A stretch of 64,000 bases of DNA, from the NCBI RefSeq assembly GCF_014197265.1, contig NZ_JACIFH010000001.1:310001-374000 (forward strand). The letters are read 5' to 3'. Shown here in pieces: positions 1 through 6,251 of this stretch (within the stretch, counting starts at the first letter, position 1; each line of letters begins with the position of its first letter). This stretch comes from Microbacterium invictum. GTDB taxonomy: Bacteria; Actinomycetota; Actinomycetes; Actinomycetales; Microbacteriaceae. The notes below the pieces were generated by a model, which was not told the DNA's origin, ran no database searches, and saw only the letters and a list, made by a program, of their open reading frames with translations. The position numbers and the translations under genes are program-made.

Positions 1-696
1 CTTCAGGCTCAGGAACTCGGGGATGTAGCGGTCCGTCGCCGCGATGCGCTCGATGCGCTCGATCGCGGCGGGTGAGACGGCTGCGAACCACAGGCCGCCG
101 TCGGAGCCCAGGTTCTTCTGCGGTGCGAAGTAGTAGACGTCGGCCTCGGAGACCTGGAAGTTGATGCCGCCGGCGGCGCTGGTCGCGTCGATGACGGTGA
201 GTGCGCCGTCGTCGCCGGCGATGCGCGAGACAGCGGTGGCGACACCGGTCGAGGTCTCGTTGTGCGGCCAGGCGTACACGTCCACGCCGGAGACCGCCTC
301 GGCGGCGATGGAGGATCCGGGCTCGGCCTTGCGGACGTCGGGGGCGGTCAGCCACGGCGCGGCGGCGGCCTTCGCGAATTTGCCGCCGAACTCGCCGAAG
401 ACGAGGTTCTGGCTGCGGTTCTCGATGAGGCCGAACGCCGCGGCATCCCAGAACGCGGTCGATCCGCCGTTGCCGAGGATGATCTCGTACCCGTTCGGCA
501 GCCGCAGCAGGTCGGACAGGCCCGCGCGCACCTGACCGACGAGCGTCTTGATCGGCGACTGGCGGTGCGAGGTGCCCATCAGCACCGAGCCGGGGCCGAC
601 GAGCGATTCGAGCTGCGCGGCGCGGATCTTCGACGGGCCGCAGCCGAATCGTCCGTCGGCGGGCAGGATCTCGCGGGGCAGCGTCACATGGGCCAT
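1..696 (-). CDS. serC: Phosphoserine aminotransferase, C-terminus cut by window edge
   Basis: SerC is a PLP enzyme that turns 3-phosphohydroxypyruvate plus glutamate into O-phosphoserine in serine synthesis. The 232 visible codons read without a stop from ATG at 696 to the window edge. They contain the N-terminal block GRFGCGPSKIR, the block GNGGSTAFWDAAAFGLIENR, IDATSAAGGINF, and FAPQKNLGSDGGLW, whose lysine is the expected PLP Schiff-base residue of the mycobacterial-type family. The first ATG directly follows a -10-like TAGAAT on the minus strand, so the transcript may be leaderless. The gene is divergent from the DtxR-like regulator, about 100 bp away. The last third of the protein lies outside the window. 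Confidence 0.93.
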   Translation of the reverse strand, partial: MAHVTLPREILPADGRFGCGPSKIRAAQLESLVGPGSVLMGTSHRQSPIKTLVGQVRAGLSDLLRLPNGYEIILGNGGSTAFWDAAAFGLIENRSQNLVFGEFGGKFAKAAAAPWLTAPDVRKAEPGSSIAAEAVSGVDVYAWPHNETSTGVATAVSRIAGDDGALTVIDATSAAGGINFQVSEADVYYFAPQKNLGSDGGLWFAAVSPAAIERIERIAATDRYIPEFLSLK

Positions 697-702
697 GGTT
701 CG

Positions 703-708
703 ATTCTA
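703..708 (-). promoter_or_regulatory. Putative -10 element of a leaderless serC promoter
   Basis: The minus strand reads TAGAAT at 708-703, followed by six bases and then the ATG of serC. That spacing would put the transcription start on the A of the ATG. No good -35 element is visible. Leaderless transcripts are common in actinobacteria; the assignment is inference from spacing only. Confidence 0.35.
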
Positions 709-794
709 GGACGCTGGGCTCCGGCATCCCGATCCCGTGACAGGGGGAGCCGATAGGCTGGGGGAGCATCATTCCCCGCGCGTAGAGGCCAGAC

Positions 795-1502
795 ATGACC
801 GACTTGATCGACACCACCGAGATGTACCTGCGCACGATCCTCGAGCTCGAGGAGGAGGACATCACGCCGCTGCGCGCCCGCATCTCGGAACGCCTGGGCC
901 ACTCCGGCCCGACCGTCTCGCAGACGATCGGGCGCATGGAGCGCGACGGGCTAGTCGTGGTCAGCGAAGATCGCACGCTGGAGCTGACGGATGCCGGCAG
1001 GCAGAAGGCCGTGGACGTGATGCGCAAGCACCGTCTCGCGGAGCGGCTGCTCAGCGACGTCATCGGCCTCGACTGGGCCTATGTCCACGAAGAGGCGTGC
1101 CGGTGGGAGCACGTGATGAGCGAACTGGTCGAGCGCCGCCTGCTCGAGCTGCTCGACCACCCGACCGAGTCGCCCTACGGCAACCCGATCCCCGGTCTCG
1201 ACCAGCTCGGCGATGTGCCGGCCCGGACGTTCGACGAGGGCGTCGTAGGCCTGGTCCGTGCGCTCAACGAGGCGGGCGGTCCCATCACCGGCACCGTGCG
1301 CCGGCTCGCCGAGCCCGTGCAGGTCGAGCCCGAGCTGCTCACCCAGCTGCGCGCTGCGGGGGTCGTTCCGGGGGCTGCCGGAGGCTTCCGGTTCAGCGAG
1401 GGATACGTGCTGGTGCAGATGGACGGCAACGAGGAAGCGCTCGAGCTTCCGGTCGAGGTCGCCGCGCACCTCTTCCTCGTCGACGCCCGCGAGCGCGTCT
1501 GA
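795..1502 (+). CDS. DtxR/IdeR-family metal-dependent transcriptional repressor
   Basis: A 235-residue DtxR-family regulator. These dimeric proteins bind DNA when loaded with Fe(II) or Mn(II) and control metal uptake. Visible parts are an N-terminal winged helix (about residues 5-65) with the recognition segment GHSGPTVSQTIGRME, a dimerisation/metal-binding domain with MRKHRLAERLL and the C..WEHVMS block (about 75-140), and a C-terminal SH3-like (FeoA-type) domain (about 160-232). The length is normal for the three-domain class. AGAGG lies just upstream of ATG 795, and TAGGCT at 754-759 is a plausible -10. Whether it senses iron or manganese cannot be read from the sequence. No metal transporter adjoins it. 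Confidence 0.9.
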   Translation: MTDLIDTTEMYLRTILELEEEDITPLRARISERLGHSGPTVSQTIGRMERDGLVVVSEDRTLELTDAGRQKAVDVMRKHRLAERLLSDVIGLDWAYVHEEACRWEHVMSELVERRLLELLDHPTESPYGNPIPGLDQLGDVPARTFDEGVVGLVRALNEAGGPITGTVRRLAEPVQVEPELLTQLRAAGVVPGAAGGFRFSEGYVLVQMDGNEEALELPVEVAAHLFLVDARERV

Positions 1503-1574
1503 GCATCCCCTCCGAACACGCGGGCGGCGCCCGCCTAGCGTGACTTATTCGTTACTTTCGGGTAGCCTCGGAAA

Positions 1575-1720
1575 GTCCGAAGGCGAGAAGCCCGCCGCAG
1601 GACCGCCACCCGAGTTGCCTCACCGGTTCGTCACTCGCGTGGTGAAGCCCGTACATCTGTGCCCGACACCGAGTACGACGAACCAGTGCCCTCGGGCGCA
1701 GAGGCGCCGGAGGATCCAGT
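1575..1720 (+). promoter_or_regulatory. Long structured 5' leader of the M23 peptidase gene (possible riboswitch)
   Basis: TGACTT (1541-1546) and TAGCCT (1563-1568), 16 bp apart, form a plausible promoter, leaving about 145 nt of leader before the TTG start. The leader holds a long-range stem: 1621-1632 pairs with 1677-1688 in 11 of 12 positions, continued inward by ACTC (1633-1636) with GAGT (1671-1674) and GGTG (1641-1644) with CACC (1667-1670). In actinobacteria, c-di-AMP (ydaO-yuaA) riboswitches often precede M23 or Rpf wall-hydrolase genes, and GTGGTGAAGCCC vaguely resembles part of that motif. I do not see the rest of the ydaO core, so the class is unproven. Confidence 0.35.
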
Positions 1721-2614
1721 TTGGCTGAAGAGACCGATTCGTCGATTGACGGACCCGAAACCGATACGACGAGTCTCACGCAACGCGACCGTGCGCGCCG
1801 TTTCACCGCGCGCCGCCCCGCTGCGAAGGCTCCCGCCCGTCGCTCGACCGCTGTGGCCACGAAGGCCGCGCGACCGTCGTCGCAGACCAAGCCGCACCCG
1901 GTGCGCAGCTTCTTGACGGTCGCCGCCGTCGCGGGCCTGGTCGCCACCGTCGCGATCCCCGCAGTCGTCTCCGCCGACCGCAGCGCCTCGGCCGACGCCG
2001 TCACCACGGTGCAGCAGGTCGCCGCCGAGAACGCACAGTCCCTCGTCGTGGCCAGCGAGGCGACCCCCGAGGCCCTCGACCGCGACAGCTACTCGGCTAC
2101 GACGAAGGAAGAGATCGACAAGAAGAAGGCCGAGGAAGCCGCCAAGAAGGCCCTCGCCGCTCGTCTCGCCTCGCGCGCCAGCTCGGCCTCGTTCAGCACC
2201 GCGGTGCCGCTGACCATCGCCGCCTCCGGCGACGTCGTGCGCCCGCTCACCTCGTTCAACAGCTTCGGCACGCCGTATGCGGGCCACAAGGGCACCGACT
2301 ACATGGCCGGCCGCGGCACCCCGATCTACTCGATCGCCGACGGCGTGGTCGTCGCGTCGAGCGAGAGCGGCCCCGGCTGGGGCGTGTACGTGAAGATCGC
2401 CCACAACATCGGCGGCAAGAGTGTCACCTCGCTGTACGCGCACATGAGCTACGGCACCCGCCGCGTCACCGTCGGCCAGACGGTCTCGGCCGGTCAGCTG
2501 ATCGGCCAGGTCGGCGACAGCGGTCGCGCTTACGGCACGCACCTGCACCTCGAGGTCGTCGTGGGCGGCGCGTACCAGAACGCCGAGAGCTGGCTGCAGG
2601 CCAACGCGAACTGA
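1721..2614 (+). CDS. M23 (LytM-type) zinc metallopeptidase, secreted or membrane-anchored
   Basis: A 297-residue cell-wall endopeptidase of the M23 family, which cuts peptide cross-bridges of peptidoglycan outside the cell. A basic, Ala/Arg-rich cytoplasmic segment (about 1-60) precedes one hydrophobic stretch at about 63-85 (FLTVAAVAGLVATVAIPAVV), followed by a Lys/Glu/Ala-rich linker and the LytM domain (about 185-295). The zinc ligands are visible as HKGTD and HLHLE, with YAHM and GDSGR loops between them. The TTG start is supported by GGAGGA at 1709-1714, six bases upstream. The structured leader suggests RNA-level control. It could also act as a non-enzymatic activator, but both zinc motifs are intact. 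Confidence 0.9.
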   Translation: MAEETDSSIDGPETDTTSLTQRDRARRFTARRPAAKAPARRSTAVATKAARPSSQTKPHPVRSFLTVAAVAGLVATVAIPAVVSADRSASADAVTTVQQVAAENAQSLVVASEATPEALDRDSYSATTKEEIDKKKAEEAAKKALAARLASRASSASFSTAVPLTIAASGDVVRPLTSFNSFGTPYAGHKGTDYMAGRGTPIYSIADGVVVASSESGPGWGVYVKIAHNIGGKSVTSLYAHMSYGTRRVTVGQTVSAGQLIGQVGDSGRAYGTHLHLEVVVGGAYQNAESWLQANAN

Positions 2615-2724
2615 GCGGGGCGGAGCCGCCGACACGCGGCATCCATTCACCTGCTGTTGGTCCTCGGTGTCACGGGCATGCATTACCCTGATCCCGACGC
2701 TCGCGCACAGCCGAGGGGGAGCCA

Positions 2725-2838
2725 ATGGATGACGTGCCTCGCATTCGAACCGTGAATGCGCTCGGTCGTTACGTCCTGCGGCATCGTGTGTACGACTGCC
2801 GCGACATTCGTCGTGGAGTCAAGGCGCTGTCTTCGTGA
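2725..2838 (+). CDS. Possible 37-residue basic small protein ending in a terminator
   Basis: ATG 2725 is preceded by GAGGGGGAG, a good ribosome site, and opens 37 codons encoding a basic peptide beginning MDDVPRIRTVNALGRYVL. TACCCT at 2684-2689 could be a -10. The TGA stop at 2836-2838 falls in the loop of the terminator at 2821-2851, so the last codons are part of the hairpin. Arg makes up about one quarter of the peptide (nine of 37 residues). I do not recognise a family. It may instead be a leader peptide or a small RNA carrying the terminator; codon use is less GC-biased at third positions than in the neighbours. Confidence 0.4.
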   Translation: MDDVPRIRTVNALGRYVLRHRVYDCRDIRRGVKALSS

Positions 2839-2851
2839 CAGCGCCTTTTTT
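2821..2851 (+). terminator. Rho-independent terminator
   Basis: GGCGCTGTC (2823-2831) pairs perfectly with GACAGCGCC (2837-2845) around a five-base loop and is followed by six T residues. This is the clearest intrinsic terminator in the window. It separates the upstream transcript (small ORF or M23 gene) from the HNH gene at 2932. Confidence 0.85.
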
Positions 2852-2931
2852 CGTGCCCGCACCCGCTCACTGAACGCCTCGTCGCAACCGAACAACCGCT
2901 GAAGCCGTCACGGCAGTTCGAGAGGACACGG

Positions 2932-3429
2932 ATGCGCACTCTGGTGCTGAACGCAGGATATGAACCCTTGGCCGTCGTGTCGTTCAAGCGGGCCCTCGTG
3001 CTCGTGATGAACGACAAGGCCACCGTCATCGAACGGATGGAGGGCAACCCGGTGTGGGGGACACGTGATGTGTACGACCGCCCCGCGGTGATCCTCCTGA
3101 GCAGATACGTCCGCATTCCCGGCAGCCGCCGGGTGCCGGTCACCCGCCGCGGGGTGCTGCGCCGCGACGGGCACCGCTGCGCGTACTGCGGGTCGGGGGC
3201 CACGACGATCGACCACGTGCAGCCGCGTTCGCGTGGCGGAGCGGATTCGTGGGAGAACCTCGTCGCGTGCTGCCTGCGCTGCAACAACGTGAAGGGCGAT
3301 CGCACGCCGCAGGAGATGTCGTGGTCGCTGCGGATCATGCCGCAGCCGCCGCGCGGGGCGCACTGGACCGTGCGGGGCACCGAGCGCACCGACCCGGTCT
3401 GGGAGCCGTACCTGGCACTCGCCGCCTGA
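2932..3429 (+). CDS. HNH endonuclease family protein
   Basis: A 165-residue HNH-family protein, nearly ubiquitous in actinobacteria, with an undefined cellular role. The N-terminal half (about 1-75) carries the family block MRTLVLNAGYEPLAVVSF. The second half is a zinc-braced HNH fold: CAYCG, then the catalytic IDHVQPRSRGG, then CLRCNN. All expected metal and catalytic residues are present. GAGAGGA upstream of ATG 2932 supports the start. It is a single gene between a terminator and the SOS mutasome operon. Known families suggest nicking or structure-specific DNA cleavage, but no substrate can be inferred. Confidence 0.88.
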   Translation: MRTLVLNAGYEPLAVVSFKRALVLVMNDKATVIERMEGNPVWGTRDVYDRPAVILLSRYVRIPGSRRVPVTRRGVLRRDGHRCAYCGSGATTIDHVQPRSRGGADSWENLVACCLRCNNVKGDRTPQEMSWSLRIMPQPPRGAHWTVRGTERTDPVWEPYLALAA

Positions 3430-3605
3430 GGGGGTGCCGCCGTGGGCGTGCACCGGTTCGGTCGGGGTGATTGATCTGCGGCGAGATTGAACCGTCGCAT
3501 CCGCGCCTCGAAGCGACGACTCGGGACGGATGACGTCCCTCGCCGCGTGATTCCGCCGGTCCGGCGGCGATGTCGGACCTAGAGCGTATCTTCGATCTCA
3601 TCATA

Positions 3606-3634
3606 TTGAGGATCTAGAACATTCGTTCTATCCT
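3606..3634 (+). promoter_or_regulatory. Promoter of the imuA'-imuB-dnaE2 operon
   Basis: TTGAGG (3606-3611) and TATCCT (3629-3634) are separated by exactly 17 bp, a good vegetative promoter arrangement. The spacer is occupied by the LexA box at 3615-3630, so LexA binding would block polymerase directly. The start codon GTG is at 3641, so the 5' UTR is very short or absent. Confidence 0.75.
3615..3630 (+). promoter_or_regulatory. LexA (SOS) box
   Basis: TAGAACATTCGTTCTA is a perfect 6-4-6 palindrome close to the actinobacterial SOS consensus TCGAAC-N4-GTTCGA (one symmetric change in each arm). It lies between the -35 and -10 of the mutasome operon. It predicts DNA-damage induction of imuA', imuB and dnaE2. 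Confidence 0.85.
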
Positions 3635-3640
3635 GTCGTA

Positions 3641-4534
3641 GTGAGGTCGATCGTGCCCAACTCCACTGCGCAGAGTTCCACTCTGCAAGAAGTGCAGCGG
3701 CTGCGCGCCCAGCTCGAAAGGGTGCAGGGGCGGCGCATGGACGCACCTGTGCTGCCGACCCATCCGGTGCTCGCGGGCCTGCTGCCCGGTCGCGGACTGC
3801 GCACCGGGTCGTCGTATTCGCTGGGCCGGTCGATGTCGCTGCTGTTCGCCCTCCTCGCGCAGCCCTCGCAGGCGGGGTCGTGGTGCGCGGTACTGGGAAT
3901 GCCGGGGTTCGGTGCCGAGGCGGCTGAGAAGGCCGGGGTCGACCTGTCGCGGCTCGTGCTCATCCCCGATCCGGGTCCGCGGTGGCTGGCGGTGGCTGCG
4001 ACGATCGCCGACGCCCTGCCGGTGGTGGCGGTGCGTCCCCCCGAGCGGGCGAGGGATGCCGATGTCTCGCGGCTGGCGGCACGCATGCGCGAGCGGGGCT
4101 CGGTGCTGCTGGTGCAGGGCCCCTGGCCGCAGACCGAGGCGATGATCGACGTCGCCGACCCGCACTGGTCGGGGCTCGGCGACGGGTACGGCCTGCTCAG
4201 CGAGCGGCAGCTGACGGTGACGGTGACCAGCCGGCGCTTTCCGATGCCGCGCACGGGGCGCATGCTGCTGCCCGCGCAGGGGGGCGCGCTCGAGCAGGCC
4301 TCGCCGGGTCTGCATGCCTCGCCGGGTCTGCCCGCCTCACCGGATCTGCATGCCTCGCCGGGCCTGCCCGCCTCACGGAGACAGGAGAAATTGCCGAAAC
4401 AGGAGATGGCACCGGAAACACGTCCTGTGTCGGTGATTTCTCCTGTGCCGGTGATCCAGCCGAGCCGGCCGTCGGACACGCCAGACATCGGCGATCTCGA
4501 GCACGAGCCGGCGCCGATGCGGGCGGTGGGGTGA
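3641..4534 (+). CDS. imuA': ImuA'-like SOS mutagenesis accessory protein
   Basis: A 297-residue RecA-fold-like accessory protein at the head of the damage-inducible translesion cassette. In mycobacteria the equivalent protein works with ImuB and DnaE2 in induced mutagenesis. The core (about 5-215) includes HPVLAGLLPGRGLRTGSSYS and GSWCAVLGMPGFGAEAAEKAG. The C-terminal tail is low complexity: four 18-base units give an ASPGLH/ASPGLP repeat at about residues 220-243. No intact Walker A is visible, consistent with a non-ATPase role. The GTG start is set by the promoter and LexA box just upstream. One base separates its stop from imuB. Confidence 0.82.
   Translation: MRSIVPNSTAQSSTLQEVQRLRAQLERVQGRRMDAPVLPTHPVLAGLLPGRGLRTGSSYSLGRSMSLLFALLAQPSQAGSWCAVLGMPGFGAEAAEKAGVDLSRLVLIPDPGPRWLAVAATIADALPVVAVRPPERARDADVSRLAARMRERGSVLLVQGPWPQTEAMIDVADPHWSGLGDGYGLLSERQLTVTVTSRRFPMPRTGRMLLPAQGGALEQASPGLHASPGLPASPDLHASPGLPASRRQEKLPKQEMAPETRPVSVISPVPVIQPSRPSDTPDIGDLEHEPAPMRAVG
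4298..4375 (+). repeat. Tandem 18-bp repeat near the imuA' 3' end
   Basis: Four tandem copies of an 18-base unit (first copy GCCTCGCCGGGTCTGCAT) plus a partial fifth encode alternating ASPGLH and ASPGLP/ASPDLH. The copies differ at only a few bases, so the expansion is fairly recent. It sits in the disordered tail and stays in frame. Confidence 0.85.
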
Positions 4535-4535
4535 G

Positions 4536-6251
4536 ATGGGCGCCGCTGACGTCCGCGACACCAGGGCTGGCAGCGCTGAGGTCCGCGGCACCGGGGTCCG
4601 CGGCACCGGGGCCCGCGGCACTGAGGGGCACGCCGCTCCCGTCCGCAGCCTCGTGGTGTGGGTTCCGGACTGGCCCGTCGTCGCCCTGACCCGCGACGGC
4701 GAGAGTCCGCCCGATCCCCAGGAGCCGATCGCCGTGTTCGACAAGGGCGCCGTGATCGCGTGCTCGCCGGCCGCCCGCGCCGAGGGGGTGCGCCGCGGGC
4801 AGCGGCGCCGTGACGCGCAGGCCCGGTGCCCGCAGCTGATCGTCGCCGAGGCCGATCCGGTGCGCGACCAGCGGATGTTCGCCCCGCTGATCGCCCGGCT
4901 CGAAGAGCACGCACCCGGGGTGCAGCTGGTGCGGCCGGGGCTGTGCGCCGTGCACGCCCGTGGTCCCGCCCGCTACTACGGCGGCGAGGCGGCCGCGGCG
5001 ATCGTCCTGCGCGATGCCATGGTCGACGCCCTGCCCGCACCCGTGTTGGCCTCCGCGGCCGGCTCCATGGGCGACCCCGCCGTGCCAGCCTTCGACACCA
5101 CCGACCTCACTCCCGACGTGCGCGTGGGCATCGCCGACGGCCCGTTCTCGGCCGAGCAGGCCGCGCGGGTGGGCACGCGGCGCGAAGACCCGGTGCGGGT
5201 GGTGCCGGCCGGCGAGGCGGCCGCGTTCCTCGCGCCGCTGCCGGTGACGGCGCTGGACGACGACGTCGTCGACCTGTTCGCCCGGCTGGGCATCCAGACC
5301 CTGGGCCAGGTGGCCGAGATGGATCCGCAGCGACTCGTGGAACGGTTCGGGCCCCGTGGCGCGCGGCTGCACGCCCTGGCCGCCGGGCAGGACTCCCGTC
5401 CGGTGTCGCCGCGCACCCCGCCGCCCGAGCTGCAGCGCGAGGTCGCGTTCGAGCCGCCGCTGGAACTTGCCGACCAGGTGGCGTTCGGCATGCGCCGCAC
5501 CGCCGAGGAGTTCATCGCCGGGCTCGGCGCCGTCGACCTCGTGTGCACCGAGCTGCGGGTCGTGCTCATCGGCGATCGCGGCGACCACAGCGACCGGGTG
5601 TGGCTGCACCCCGGCACGTTCGACGCGCCGGCGGTCGTCGACCGGGTGCGGTGGCAGCTGGCCGAGCAGCCCCTCGTCGCACGCGGGCTGCGCAGTGCCG
5701 TCGCGCGGGTGCGGATCGAGCCCGAAGCGGTCGACGCGGCATCCCACCACGTCCGGGCGCTGTTCGGGTCGGGGCCCGAGGAGCGCGTGCACCATGCGCT
5801 CTCGCGCGTGCAGGCGATGCTCGGGCACCGGGGCGTGCTGACGCCGGCGATCGGCGGGGGCCGGTGGCTGGCCGAGCGGCAGGTGCTGGTGCCGTGGGGC
5901 GACCGGTCGGTCACCAGCGCGCGGGCGCGCCCGTGGCCGGGGAGCCTGCCCGACCCGCTGCCGTCCACCGTGTTCGCCGATCCGCTGCCGGTTGCGGTGG
6001 TCGACGCCGAGGGTGACATGGTCGCCGTCGACGGTCGCGGCGAGCTCACCGCGCCGCCGGCCACCCTGCTGAGCGACGACCGGTCGCGCCGGGTGGAGAC
6101 ATGGGCGGGCCCCTGGCCGGTGTTCGAGCGGGGGTGGGACCCCACGCGGGCGCGCCGCGCGCACCGGTTCCAGATGGTGGATGCCGCGCAGACGGCCTGG
6201 CTGCTGGTGTGCGAAGAGGGCGTCTGGCACGTGGAGGGGAGGTACGACTGA
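4536..6251 (+). CDS. imuB: ImuB, Y-family polymerase homologue lacking catalytic acidic residues
   Basis: A 571-residue Y-family (DinB/UmuC-like) protein. In mycobacteria ImuB is catalytically inactive and serves as the hub that binds the sliding clamp, ImuA' and DnaE2. The fold is visible from LVVWVPDWPVVAL (about 38) through the palm and fingers to the little-finger domain. The metal-binding acidic residues of active polymerases are absent: the first strand has no DxD, and the usual SxDE site reads CAVHARGPARYYGG near residue 142. The first 35 residues are low complexity with a VRGTG repeat. It starts one base after imuA' and overlaps dnaE2 by one base. Expression should follow the LexA box upstream. 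Confidence 0.88.
   Translation: MGAADVRDTRAGSAEVRGTGVRGTGARGTEGHAAPVRSLVVWVPDWPVVALTRDGESPPDPQEPIAVFDKGAVIACSPAARAEGVRRGQRRRDAQARCPQLIVAEADPVRDQRMFAPLIARLEEHAPGVQLVRPGLCAVHARGPARYYGGEAAAAIVLRDAMVDALPAPVLASAAGSMGDPAVPAFDTTDLTPDVRVGIADGPFSAEQAARVGTRREDPVRVVPAGEAAAFLAPLPVTALDDDVVDLFARLGIQTLGQVAEMDPQRLVERFGPRGARLHALAAGQDSRPVSPRTPPPELQREVAFEPPLELADQVAFGMRRTAEEFIAGLGAVDLVCTELRVVLIGDRGDHSDRVWLHPGTFDAPAVVDRVRWQLAEQPLVARGLRSAVARVRIEPEAVDAASHHVRALFGSGPEERVHHALSRVQAMLGHRGVLTPAIGGGRWLAERQVLVPWGDRSVTSARARPWPGSLPDPLPSTVFADPLPVAVVDAEGDMVAVDGRGELTAPPATLLSDDRSRRVETWAGPWPVFERGWDPTRARRAHRFQMVDAAQTAWLLVCEEGVWHVEGRYD
4581..4625 (+). repeat. Tandem 15-bp repeat at the imuB 5' end
   Basis: Three tandem 15-base units (GTCCGCGGCACCGGG and near copies) encode VRGTG-VRGTG-ARGTE in the N-terminal extension of ImuB. 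This is a second, unrelated in-frame repeat only 200 bp from the one at the imuA' end. Confidence 0.75.

Noticed and set aside
1659..1916. GTG-started 85-codon frame overlapping the M23 start
   Set aside because: Its first part covers the structured leader and it is out of frame with the M23 protein, which has a better ribosome site.
4197..6230. A 677-codon minus-strand frame over imuA'/imuB
   Set aside because: Same reason: shadow composition opposite well-supported genes.
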